This document shows, one piece after another, positions 36,893-44,487 of a stretch of DNA of 64,000 nucleotides. Source of the DNA: Micromonospora alfalfae. Its GTDB lineage: Bacteria > Actinomycetota > Actinomycetes > Mycobacteriales > Micromonosporaceae. The position numbers were made by a program, and so were the translations under genes. Under the pieces are notes generated by a model. It was not told where the DNA came from. It searched no databases and worked only from the letters and a program-made list of their open reading frames with translations. Position 1 is the stretch's first letter, and each line of letters opens with the position of its first letter. Where the stretch lies: assembly GCF_022230925.1 (NCBI RefSeq), contig NZ_JAKKFH010000001.1:1-64000 (forward strand), given 5' to 3'.

Positions 36893-37191
36893 GGTGGTGT
36901 ACGCCTCCGGAGGGGGAGCGGCACGCGTTGGAGGCAACACGCTACTCGGAGCGATCGACGCACACCAGGCCCAATCGGCCCGCACCCTGCCACTCGTCGG
37001 CGACCTGCGTCGCTTGGCTGGCCGTCAGCGGCCAGCCGTCCGGCGGGACGAGGCAATCCTCACAATTCACCAGTTCGACCCGGACGGTTGCGCGTCAGTT
37101 TCAGACATGTAAATGTGTCGTTGAGCGTGGGAGCGCTCCCGCACCGCCCCACCACATCCGGCGCCCGGCACGCGCCGAGTCGAGGAGTGTC
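36893..37191. other. Divergent regulatory spacer
   Basis: No gene seen. It holds the CebR-like box at 37128-37141 and an AT-richer stretch (37101-37120, with ACAT/ATGT inverted halves) that may be the endoglucanase promoter. Confidence 0.5.
37128..37141. promoter_or_regulatory. CebR/CelR-type operator
   Basis: TGGGAGCGCTCCCG matches 13 of 14 bases of the actinobacterial cellulose repressor box TGGGAGCGCTCCCA. It lies 51 bases before the GH12 start, where a LacI-family repressor released by cellobiose would block transcription. Confidence 0.85.
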
Positions 37192-38313
37192 ATGAAACGT
37201 CAACTTCGGGCCCTGGCCGCCGCCGGGTTGCTGGTCGCCAGTTCGCTGGTGGCAGTAGCCCTCGGCGGCAGCGCCTCCGCCGACACCCAGATCTGCGAAC
37301 AGTACGGCTCGACAGTCATCCAGGGCCGCTACGTGGTGCAGAACAACCGCTGGGGCACCACCGCCCAGCAGTGCATCAACGCCACCAACAACGGCTTCGA
37401 GATCACCACCCTGAACGGCAGCAGCCCCACCAACGGGGCGCCCACCGCGTACCCCTCGGTGTTCTTCGGTTGCCACTACACCAACTGCTCCCCCGGCACG
37501 AACCTGCCGATCCAGGTGAGCCAGATCAGCAGCGCCACCAGCAGCATCTCCTACCGCTACGTCAGCGGCGCCATCTACAACGCGTCGTACGACATCTGGC
37601 TGGACCCGTCGCCGAAGCGGGATGGCGTGAACCAGATGGAGATCATGATCTGGCTCAACCGGCAGGGCCCGATCCAGCCGATCGGCTCGGTGGTCGGCAC
37701 CACGAACCTGGCCGGCCGCACCTGGGAGGTCTGGCGGGGCAGCAACGGCTCCAACAACGTCATCTCCTACGTCGCGTCGTCGGCGATCTCCAGCCTGAAC
37801 TTCAGCGTGCTGGACTTCATCAACGACACCCGCAACCGGGGGGCGATCACCAACTCCTGGTACCTGACCAGCATCCAGGCAGGCTTCGAGCCGTGGCAGG
37901 GCGGTGCCGGCCTCGCGGTCACCTCGTTCTCGGCCAACGTCAACGGTGGCGGCCAGCCGCCCACCAACCCGACGACCCCGCCGCCCAGCGGTGGCGCGAG
38001 CTGCGCGGTGAAGTACACGGCGAACTCGTGGAACAACGGCTTCACCGCCGACGTGCAGATCACCAACACCGGGTCCAGCGCGATCAACGGTTGGACGCTG
38101 AACTACAGCCTGCCCGGCGGTCAGCAGGTCACCAACGCCTGGAACGCCACTGTGAGCCAGAGCGGGTCGACGGTGACCGCTCGCAACGTCGGCCACAACG
38201 GGTCCCTCGCTCCCGGGGGCACTGCCAGCTTCGGCTACCAGGGCACCCTGAGCGGGTCGTACTCGTCGCCGAGCAGCTTCTCGCTCAACGGGGCAACCTG
38301 CTCGCGCAGCTGA
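37192..38313 (+). CDS. Secreted GH12 endoglucanase with CBM2
   Basis: Cleaves beta-1,4-glucan outside the cell. 373 residues: signal peptide 1-30 ending ASA, GH12 catalytic domain about 31-250, Pro/Gly/Thr linker (NGGGQPPTNPTTPPPSGG) and a C-terminal family 2 cellulose-binding module bounded by two cysteines (CAVKYTANSWNNGF ... GATC). The nucleophile Glu lies in QMEIMIWLNR and the acid/base Glu in SIQAGFEPW. GAGGAG precedes the ATG. A CebR-like box upstream indicates cellobiose-controlled expression. Two hairpins follow. Confidence 0.95.
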   Translation: MKRQLRALAAAGLLVASSLVAVALGGSASADTQICEQYGSTVIQGRYVVQNNRWGTTAQQCINATNNGFEITTLNGSSPTNGAPTAYPSVFFGCHYTNCSPGTNLPIQVSQISSATSSISYRYVSGAIYNASYDIWLDPSPKRDGVNQMEIMIWLNRQGPIQPIGSVVGTTNLAGRTWEVWRGSNGSNNVISYVASSAISSLNFSVLDFINDTRNRGAITNSWYLTSIQAGFEPWQGGAGLAVTSFSANVNGGGQPPTNPTTPPPSGGASCAVKYTANSWNNGFTADVQITNTGSSAINGWTLNYSLPGGQQVTNAWNATVSQSGSTVTARNVGHNGSLAPGGTASFGYQGTLSGSYSSPSSFSLNGATCSRS

Positions 38314-38319
38314 CCTGAC

Positions 38320-38353
38320 GGTGGGGGCGCGACCATCCGGTCACGCCCCCACC
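38320..38353 (+). terminator. Terminator of the endoglucanase gene
   Basis: GGTGGGGGCG ... CGCCCCCACC with an inner GACC/GGTC stem, one mismatch and a four-base loop, six bases after the stop. Confidence 0.85.
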
Positions 38354-38382
38354 ACTCAGGAAATCCACGCGGGATCCTTGAG

Positions 38383-38415
38383 GTCGGGGCGTCCTCGCAC
38401 GCGGGACGCCCCGAC
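38383..38415. terminator. Second hairpin, between convergent genes
   Basis: GTCGGGGCGTCC, nine-base loop, GGACGCCCCGAC followed by TTT: a perfect 12-bp stem. It can also end the amidase transcript from the other strand. Confidence 0.82.
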
Positions 38416-38454
38416 TTTCGGGAAGTCGAGTCGATCAGGCGCGGGTGGTCGTGG

Positions 38455-39420
38455 TCAGACCCGGGTGAGGCGTACGGCGTCGGCGATGACCAGGCCGGTG
38501 GTGTTGCTCCACCGGCTCACGCCGACCCGGTTGGCGTCGCCCGCCGGCAGCGTGAACGTGCCGAGGACCCGCCACTGCCCGCCGGTGGCCCGTTGGTCGA
38601 CCCGGACGGTCTGGTTTCCGGCGCCGGTGGCGACGATGTACGGGGCGGCGCTGTTGTAACCCGTGTTCGCGGGCCACCATGCCTCGACCCGGTAGTTGGC
38701 GGTGGCCGGGACGTTGAACCGGTACCACGCGACGTCGCTGGCGGCGACCGGGTCCGCGTAGCGGTAGTCGGCGCCGTAGCGCTGACTGGAGTACGACGAC
38801 ACGCCCCAGTTGGCGCTGGCGGTGAATCGACCGCTGGTGGTGTTGTCGACTGTGGAGGACCACGCCGTGCCACCGCCGGCCATTCTCGCCGCCACGTCGG
38901 CGCGCATGACGTTCAGGTCGATGAAGGATGGGTCGATCTTGCCGGTGGTGCTGGTCTCCCGGTGGCCTCGGGCGTAGCTGCTGTCCCGGCCGAGCCGGGT
39001 GAGCACGGCGGCGGTGGCGGCGAGCGACGCGTTGTACTGCGCGGCGGTCATTTCCTGGTTGACGCCGTTGTAGTCGATCTCCCACCCGATCATCAGGGTG
39101 TTGCCGTCCCCGGCCGGGATCGGTCCGCTGCCGCCGCTGACTCCGGCGTGGTTGCACCGGCCGGCGGAGATGACGTGGAAGACACCGTTGTAGTCGACGA
39201 GCGCCTGGCACAGCGGGCCCGGCAGGTCGGACCGGCCGTTGATGCAGATGCCGAGCGCCGGGTGCGGGTTGCTGGCGCTGGAGGTCGAGGCGGTGTGGTG
39301 CCAGAGCACTCCGATGGGGTCGAACGAGCCGGGCCGCATCCGGTTGAGCCAGTCGCCCTCGACCACCACCTGGACCCCGGCTGCGCGCAGCACGTCCACC
39401 AGCCAGGGAATCGTCGCCAT
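38455..39420 (-). CDS. N-acetylmuramoyl-L-alanine amidase with C-terminal carbohydrate-binding-like domain
   Basis: 321 residues. Residues about 25-180 are an Amidase_2/PGRP-type zinc domain: IGVLWHHTAS supplies one metal His, ARGHRE another region, and TGKIDPSF the catalytic K-x-D-P motif. It cleaves the MurNAc-L-Ala bond in peptidoglycan. Residues about 190-321 are a beta-sandwich similar to golvesin-type secreted domains (RYGADYRYADPVAASDVAWY). The protein has no signal peptide of its own. A 50-residue Tat-leader ORF ends as ATGA on its start, so export may depend on that ORF or on a lost frame connection. Confidence 0.83.
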   Translation of the reverse strand: MATIPWLVDVLRAAGVQVVVEGDWLNRMRPGSFDPIGVLWHHTASTSSASNPHPALGICINGRSDLPGPLCQALVDYNGVFHVISAGRCNHAGVSGGSGPIPAGDGNTLMIGWEIDYNGVNQEMTAAQYNASLAATAAVLTRLGRDSSYARGHRETSTTGKIDPSFIDLNVMRADVAARMAGGGTAWSSTVDNTTSGRFTASANWGVSSYSSQRYGADYRYADPVAASDVAWYRFNVPATANYRVEAWWPANTGYNSAAPYIVATGAGNQTVRVDQRATGGQWRVLGTFTLPAGDANRVGVSRWSNTTGLVIADAVRLTRV

Positions 39421-39572
39421 CAGGCGTCCTGAAGCAGGTCGGCGAGGCACTCGGCCTTCGGCGCGGCGCTCGCGGCGGCGGGTCGGGTGACGACTGTCAG
39501 CGCGGCGACCACCAGGGCGGGGATGCCGAGCACCCCACGGCGGGGCAGACGGATGGACGGGGTTCGGGCCAT
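39420..39572 (-). CDS. Short Tat-leader ORF in front of the amidase
   Basis: 50 residues that are almost wholly a twin-arginine signal: RLPRRGVLGIPALVVAALT, hydrophobic core, then a signal-peptidase site ASA-AP, leaving only a 14-residue mature peptide ending LLQDA. GGAGG lies eight bases before ATG 39572 and a promoter lies upstream. The stop overlaps the amidase ATG in another frame. It reads like the missing N-terminus of that enzyme. It may be a frameshift, a programmed slip or a coupled exported peptide. Confidence 0.6.
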   Translation of the reverse strand: MARTPSIRLPRRGVLGIPALVVAALTVVTRPAAASAAPKAECLADLLQDA

Positions 39573-39627
39573 GGCGATCCTCCAGCGACGGCGGGTACGA
39601 ACGGATCGACGAACGTGATGACGGGAC

Positions 39628-39655
39628 GCTATACCGTCACGTACGTCGATGTCGA
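39628..39655 (-). promoter_or_regulatory. Promoter of the Tat-leader/amidase unit
   Basis: On the minus strand: TCGACA (39655-39650), 16 bases, TATAGC (39633-39628), about 56 bases before the leader start. It resembles a housekeeping-sigma promoter. Confidence 0.55.
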
Positions 39656-39697
39656 TACCCTTCATTGCTGGGCCCCGCGCTGAAGGAATTCGCCGAT

Positions 39698-40486
39698 TCA
39701 GACCTCGCCGAGCGCGTCGATGTCGCGCATCTCCTCCGCCGTCAGCGAGAAGTGGAAGACGTCGAAGTTCGCGGTGATCCGCTCCGGGGTCACCGACTTC
39801 GGGATCACCACGATCTCGTGGTCGATGTGCCACCGCAGCACCACCTGCGCCGGAGAGACGCCGTGCGCGCCGGCGATCCTGGTCAGCACCGGGTCACTGA
39901 GGTCGCTGGTCTTGAACGGGCTGTACCCCTCCAGCACCACGCCCCGGTCCCGGTGCTCGGTGTGCCGCTGCCGGTCGTACAGCGACGGGCTCCACCGGAT
40001 CTGGTTGACGGCCGGGTTCTCCTCGGTGGACTGGATCAACTCGTCGATCTCCGCGGTGCTGTAGTTGCTCACCCCGACCGCCCGGGCCAGGTTCTCGTCG
40101 CGGGCGGCGAGCAGCTCGCGCCAGAGCGGGATGCTGTCCCCCGGCGACGACGGCGGCCAGTGGATCAGCCAGAGGTCCACGTATTCGACGCCGAGCGCCT
40201 CCAGGCTGACCTCCAGCGTCGCGCGCTCCCGGCCCACCCGGTCCGGCGGGAGCTTGGTGGTGATGAAGAGGTCCTCCCGACGCAGCCCGCTCTCCCGTAC
40301 CGCCCGGCCGACCTCCCGCTCGTTGCCGTACACGGTGGCGGTGTCGAGGTGCCGGTAGCCGGTGTCGAGCGCAGCCAGCACGGCGTCGTAACCGGCCTGG
40401 CCGGTGGCCTGCCAGGTGCCGAAGCCGAGCAGGGGCATCCGCACGTCACCGGGGAGCAGGGCGGTGGGCTGGTCGGTGAGGTCCAT
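39698..40486 (-). CDS. Aldo/keto reductase
   Basis: NADPH-dependent (beta/alpha)8 barrel of 262 residues, AKR5-like. The catalytic Tyr is in DTATVYGNEREVG, the Lys in FITTKLPPD and the His in WLIHWPPS. The NADPH loop is IPKSVTPERI. Reduces aldehydes or ketones; the natural substrate is not known, 2,5-diketo-gluconate-type being common in the family. ATG 40486 begins MDLTDQPTALLPG. It is monocistronic as far as can be seen and divergent from the LigD-like gene. Confidence 0.9.
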   Translation of the reverse strand: MDLTDQPTALLPGDVRMPLLGFGTWQATGQAGYDAVLAALDTGYRHLDTATVYGNEREVGRAVRESGLRREDLFITTKLPPDRVGRERATLEVSLEALGVEYVDLWLIHWPPSSPGDSIPLWRELLAARDENLARAVGVSNYSTAEIDELIQSTEENPAVNQIRWSPSLYDRQRHTEHRDRGVVLEGYSPFKTSDLSDPVLTRIAGAHGVSPAQVVLRWHIDHEIVVIPKSVTPERITANFDVFHFSLTAEEMRDIDALGEV

Positions 40487-40580
40487 GAGGTCCGTTCTAC
40501 CCCGCCGCGCCCCCGGCCGCCGAGCGAACCGGACACTCCGACGTCCAGCGCACCGGTCCGGTCTGCCGGACAATGCGGGT

Positions 40581-41624
40581 GTGACCGACCGGCTGGACGA
40601 GTACCGGCGACGGCGGGACGCGGCCCGCACACCCGAGCCGGTGCCGTCGGAGAGCCCGTCGCCGGCCGGCTCCGACGCCGCCCGCTTCGTCATCCAGCAG
40701 CACCACGCCCGCAGCCTGCACTGGGACCTGCGCCTGGAGCACGAGGGGGTGCTCGCGTCCTGGGCGGTGCCCCGCGGCCTGCCCCGCGATCCGGGTCGCA
40801 ACCACCTCGCCGTGCACACCGAGGACCACCCGATGGAGTATCTCGACTTCGCCGGTGAGATCCCGGCCGGTGAGTACGGCGGCGGCCGGATGCTGATTCA
40901 CGACCGGGGCACCTACCGCTGCGAGAAGTGGCGCGACGACGAGGTGATCGTGACGCTCTCCGGTGAGCGGACCGCCGGCCGCTACGTCCTCTTCGCCACT
41001 GGGGGACGGGACTGGATGGTCCGCCGCACCGACCCCGCGCCGCCGGGCTGGACGCCGATGCCGGAGCTGGTCCGGCCGATGCACACCACGCCCGCGGCCG
41101 GGCTCCCCCGCGACCGCGCCGCCTGGGGGTACGAGCTGCGCTGGGACGGTGTCCGGGCGATGGCGTACGTCTCCGGTGGGCGACTGCGGCTGCTCTCCGA
41201 GACCGACGAGGAGATCACCGGCGGCTACCCGTGGCTGCGGGCGATGGCCGAGGCGCTCGCGCCCACCGAGGCGGTGCTCGACGGTGTGCTGGTCCGCATC
41301 GACGGTGCCGGGCGGGTCCGCCCGGTTCGGCCGGCCAGCGGCAGCCGGGTCCCCACCGGCGCCCAGTACCTGATCGTCGACCTGCTGTGGTTGGAGGGCG
41401 TGAGCAGCGTCGACGTGCCGTACGCGCAACGCCGGGAGCTGCTCGATGGGCTGGTCTTGTCCGGTACGCACTGGCAGACTCCGCCGTGGTTCCCGGGCGC
41501 GGGCGACGAGGCCCTGCGTGCCGGGCGGGAACAGGGCCTGCCGGGCGTGGTCGCCAAACGACTGGACTCGGTCTACCAGCCGGGGCGGCGCAGCCGGCTC
41601 TGGCTGAGCATCGACGCGGTGTGA
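40581..41624 (+). CDS. LigD-like 3'-phosphoesterase fused to a degenerate ATP-ligase core
   Basis: 347 residues, GTG start. Residues 35-150 are a LigD-type phosphoesterase: FVIQQHHARSLHWDLRLE and HLAVHTEDHPMEYLDF carry the metal-binding histidines and aspartate, and it should trim 3'-phosphates or ribonucleotides at DNA ends. Residues 183-345 resemble a ligase adenylation domain, but key residues are gone: motif I is ELRWDGVR with Arg187 for the nucleophilic Lys, motif III is LDGVLV instead of LDGE, the Glu before VVAKR is Pro, and the OB domain is missing. It may thus work only as an end-trimming nuclease in NHEJ-like repair. threonine synthase follows. Confidence 0.8.
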   Translation: MTDRLDEYRRRRDAARTPEPVPSESPSPAGSDAARFVIQQHHARSLHWDLRLEHEGVLASWAVPRGLPRDPGRNHLAVHTEDHPMEYLDFAGEIPAGEYGGGRMLIHDRGTYRCEKWRDDEVIVTLSGERTAGRYVLFATGGRDWMVRRTDPAPPGWTPMPELVRPMHTTPAAGLPRDRAAWGYELRWDGVRAMAYVSGGRLRLLSETDEEITGGYPWLRAMAEALAPTEAVLDGVLVRIDGAGRVRPVRPASGSRVPTGAQYLIVDLLWLEGVSSVDVPYAQRRELLDGLVLSGTHWQTPPWFPGAGDEALRAGREQGLPGVVAKRLDSVYQPGRRSRLWLSIDAV

Positions 41625-41638
41625 CGGCGAGGAGCGAC

Positions 41639-42829
41639 GTGTACCTGACTCACCTGGACTGCCCGCGCTGCGGCAGGGAGTACGCCGCCGACCGGTTACA
41701 CAATCTCTGCGAGTGCGGATCGCCGCTGCTGGCCCGCTACGACCTGCCGGCCGTGGCGAAGGTGGTCACCCCGGAACGCTTTCCGCTGCGCCCTGCCGAC
41801 CTGTGGCGCTACCGGGAGCTTCTCCCGGTCGCCGACCCTCGGCACGTCACCACGCTGGGTGAGGGCTGGACGCCGCTGTTGCGGGCTCCGGCGTACGGCA
41901 CCGAGATCGGCATCGCGGACCTGATGGTCAAGGACGAGGGGCTGATCCCGACGGGTTCGTTCAAGGCCCGGGGCGCGGCGGTCGGGGTGAGCCGGGCCCG
42001 CGAGCTGGGCGTCGAGCGGATCGCGATGCCGACGAACGGCAACGCCGGGTCGGCCTGGGCCACGTACGCCGCGCGGGCCGGAATGCGCGCGACCATCGTC
42101 ATGCCGCTGGAGGCGCCGAGCATCTGCCGGCGCGAGTGCGTCGCCGCCGGTGCCGACCTGCGCCTGATCGACGGGCTGATCGGGGACGCCGGTCGGCGGG
42201 TGGCCGAGCTGATCGCGGAGTCGAACGGGGCGATCTTCGACGCCGGCACGCTGCGCGAGCCCTACCGGTTGGAGGGCAAGAAGACGATGGGGTACGAGAT
42301 CGTCGAGCAGCTCGGCTGGCAGACGCCGGACGTGATCATCTATCCGACCGGCGGCGGGGTCGGCCTGATCGGCATCCACAAGGCGCTGCACGAGCTGCGT
42401 GAGCTGGGCTGGATCGGCGACAAGCTGCCCCGGCTGGTGGCGGTGCAGTCCACCGGTTGCGCGCCAATCGTGCGGGCCTTCGCCGCCGGCGAGGATCGGG
42501 CGCAGCCGTGGGCGGACGCGCACACTGTGGCGTTCGGCATCACGGTGCCGGCCCCGCTGGGCGACGAGTTGATCCTCGCGGCGCTGCGGGAGTCCTCCGG
42601 CACCGCGGTCGCCGTCGACGACGCGGACATCCTTGCCGATCTGCGGGACTTCGCCGCCCGGGAGGGGCTGCTGCTCTGCCCGGAGGGGGCGGCCTGCCTC
42701 ACGGCGGCCCGGCAACTGCGCGCGGGCGGGTGGATCCGGGCCGGCGAACGGGTGGTGGTGCTCAACACCGGCGCCGGGCTGAAGTATCCGGACACTGTCG
42801 ACGTCTCCGGCGTACCCCTGATGGGGTGA
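41639..42829 (+). CDS. thrC: Threonine synthase (PLP-dependent)
   Basis: 396 residues. Forms threonine from O-phosphohomoserine. An N-terminal zinc-ribbon-like segment (DCPRCGREY ... NLCECGSP) is followed by the PLP lysine in GSFKARGAAVG, TNGNAGSAWATYAARAG and the glycine loop YPTGGGVGLIG. GTG 41639 has GAGGAG five bases upstream; GTG 41621 overlaps the preceding stop. The zinc-ribbon form is often a second ThrC or ThrC-like enzyme, so cysteate synthase or another beta-replacing activity is possible. A perfect 18-bp hairpin follows. Confidence 0.82.
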   Translation: MYLTHLDCPRCGREYAADRLHNLCECGSPLLARYDLPAVAKVVTPERFPLRPADLWRYRELLPVADPRHVTTLGEGWTPLLRAPAYGTEIGIADLMVKDEGLIPTGSFKARGAAVGVSRARELGVERIAMPTNGNAGSAWATYAARAGMRATIVMPLEAPSICRRECVAAGADLRLIDGLIGDAGRRVAELIAESNGAIFDAGTLREPYRLEGKKTMGYEIVEQLGWQTPDVIIYPTGGGVGLIGIHKALHELRELGWIGDKLPRLVAVQSTGCAPIVRAFAAGEDRAQPWADAHTVAFGITVPAPLGDELILAALRESSGTAVAVDDADILADLRDFAAREGLLLCPEGAACLTAARQLRAGGWIRAGERVVVLNTGAGLKYPDTVDVSGVPLMG

Positions 42830-42832
42830 GGT

Positions 42833-42872
42833 GACGGCGCCCCGCGGACCCTGCGGTCCGCGGGGCGCCGTC
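42833..42872. terminator. Bidirectional terminator, 18-bp perfect stem
   Basis: Arms 42833-42850 (GACGGCGCCCCGCGGACC) and 42855-42872 are exactly complementary around CTGC. It separates convergent thrC and pectate lyase genes. Confidence 0.92.
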
Positions 42873-42880
42873 GTGCCGGT

Positions 42881-44230
42881 CTACTGGTAGGTGATGTCGG
42901 AGGGCGAGTAGAGGCAGTTGACGCCGTCGGCGCCCTCGCCGATCTCGGTCGGCTCGCTGCCCTTCGGCACGCCCTTGTACTTCACGCAGATCGAGGTCTC
43001 GCGGTCCGGGTCGCCGACGATGGTGATCCGGCTGAACCGGGCGGTGTCGCCCCAGTTGGTGTTGATGCCGGCGATCGCGTCGGTGTTCCGGACGATGACG
43101 TTGTCGATCACCACGTGCCGCTGGTACGACGTGGAGCAGTTGCCGCAGGCGCGGTAGAGCTTGCCGGCGTTCTCCACCTGGAAGTTCTTGATGTAGACGG
43201 TGCCCGAGCCGTTGTGCTGGAAGACCTTGTCGCTGGCGGAACGGGCCCCGCCGCCGTCGACGGTGTACGTGGTGCCGCCGCGGAAGGTCGCCGCGTCCTC
43301 GCCGACGTCCTCCCACCAGACGTTGATCAGGGTGCAGTTGCCCTCGCAGTGCACGCCGTCGCCGGCCGGGGCGCCGATGATCACGTTGCGCAGGGTGGCG
43401 CCGGCGGCCAGCTCGAACATCGGGTCCTGGCTCTCACTCTGCCCGCCGTCACCGATGCCGTAGTAGCGCTTGAGCCCACCGTCGAAGGAGCCGGAAACCG
43501 GGATCGTGGCGTCCACCTTCTGGCTGCCGGTGGGCGTCGGCCAGCCAGCCGGTGGCGGAGTGGTGGGTGGCGGAGTGGTCGTCGGTGGCGGAGTGGTCGG
43601 GGTGCCGCCGCCGGACGAGTCGACGAGCACGTCGTCGAAGCCGCCGCTGGCGTACGCGGTGACCAGGCCGATCCGGCCCGCACCGGCGAGGCTGTTGCTG
43701 CCGGACGCGATCTGGGTGCCGTTGACGAAGCCGCGGATGGTGCTGCCGCTGGTCTCGATGCGCAGGTTGTACCAGGTGCCGGTGCCGATGCCCAGCGCGG
43801 CGGAACCGATCGCCGTGACGGAGCTTCCGTTGACCGCCTGCAGCTCGGCCCGGCCGGAGCCGAGCAGGGCCAGCCGGTACATCTTGGTGCTGCTGGTGGA
43901 GCGGGCGGCGAGCCCGACCAGGGCGCTGGACGAGCCGAAGTTCGTCGGCCTGACCCGGGCCTGCACTGAGTAGTTGGTCCAGCTGGTCTGGCCGGCGAAC
44001 TGGCGGGCCAGCTCGCTGCCGGCGTTGGACTGGTTGAGCACGCCCGAGCCGTCGACGGCCCAGGTGCCGCCGGACTTGGACCAGCCGGAGGTGTCGCCGT
44101 CGGTGAAGTCGTCGCTGAAGACGGTGGCCGCGAAGGCCGAGGTCATGCCGGCGGCGAGGGCCGCCGCTGTCACCCCGGCGCCCACGGCCAGTAGTAGTGG
44201 TCGGCGGCCGGTGAAGCGTCTTTTCTGCAC
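42881..44230 (-). CDS. Secreted PL3 pectate lyase with N-terminal LamG-like module
   Basis: 449 residues, GTG 44230 with AAGGAGG seven bases upstream. A signal peptide with RR (RRFTGRRPLLLAVGAG) ends near AFA. Residues about 36-215 form a concanavalin-like module (VFSDDFTDGDTSGWSKSGG), then a Thr/Pro linker and a parallel beta-helix PL3 domain: SQKVDATIPVSGSFDGG, GAPAGDGVHCEGNCTLINV, WWEDVGEDAATF and a YKGVPKGSEP segment. Calcium-dependent cleavage of polygalacturonate. It is transcribed from a good promoter inside an inverted repeat at 44402-44444. Confidence 0.92.
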   Translation of the reverse strand: MQKRRFTGRRPLLLAVGAGVTAAALAAGMTSAFAATVFSDDFTDGDTSGWSKSGGTWAVDGSGVLNQSNAGSELARQFAGQTSWTNYSVQARVRPTNFGSSSALVGLAARSTSSTKMYRLALLGSGRAELQAVNGSSVTAIGSAALGIGTGTWYNLRIETSGSTIRGFVNGTQIASGSNSLAGAGRIGLVTAYASGGFDDVLVDSSGGGTPTTPPPTTTPPPTTPPPAGWPTPTGSQKVDATIPVSGSFDGGLKRYYGIGDGGQSESQDPMFELAAGATLRNVIIGAPAGDGVHCEGNCTLINVWWEDVGEDAATFRGGTTYTVDGGGARSASDKVFQHNGSGTVYIKNFQVENAGKLYRACGNCSTSYQRHVVIDNVIVRNTDAIAGINTNWGDTARFSRITIVGDPDRETSICVKYKGVPKGSEPTEIGEGADGVNCLYSPSDITYQ

Positions 44231-44401
44231 AGGTGTCCTCCTTGACGCATGTGGTGGTGATCCCTCGGCGGCCGTGGCGAGACGTGTCGGCACGGAGTGC
44301 TGCGCTGAACGGGATCGGTGTGCGCCCCCGCCGGACGCCCGGATCCGAAGCGGGGTGAAGCGGGATCGAAGCCCTGGGGAAAGGGCTTTCCAGCTCCTTC
44401 G

Positions 44402-44444
44402 AGGCTAGGACCGCCCAAGCACCAGCGTCAATGCCTGGCGCTTG
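44402..44444 (-). promoter_or_regulatory. Promoter and operator-like dyad of the pectate lyase gene
   Basis: On the minus strand TTGACG (44431-44426), 18 bases, TAGCCT (44407-44402). The -35 box is nested in an inverted repeat CAAGCACCAG (44416-44425) / CTGGCGCTTG (44435-44444) with one mismatch, as expected of a repressor site. A second dyad GGAAAG/CTTTCC lies just downstream near 44378-44391. Confidence 0.65.
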
Positions 44445-44487
44445 CAGGTCTGTTGCAGGATTCCGACCGGGGCGGCACGCCCACCGA

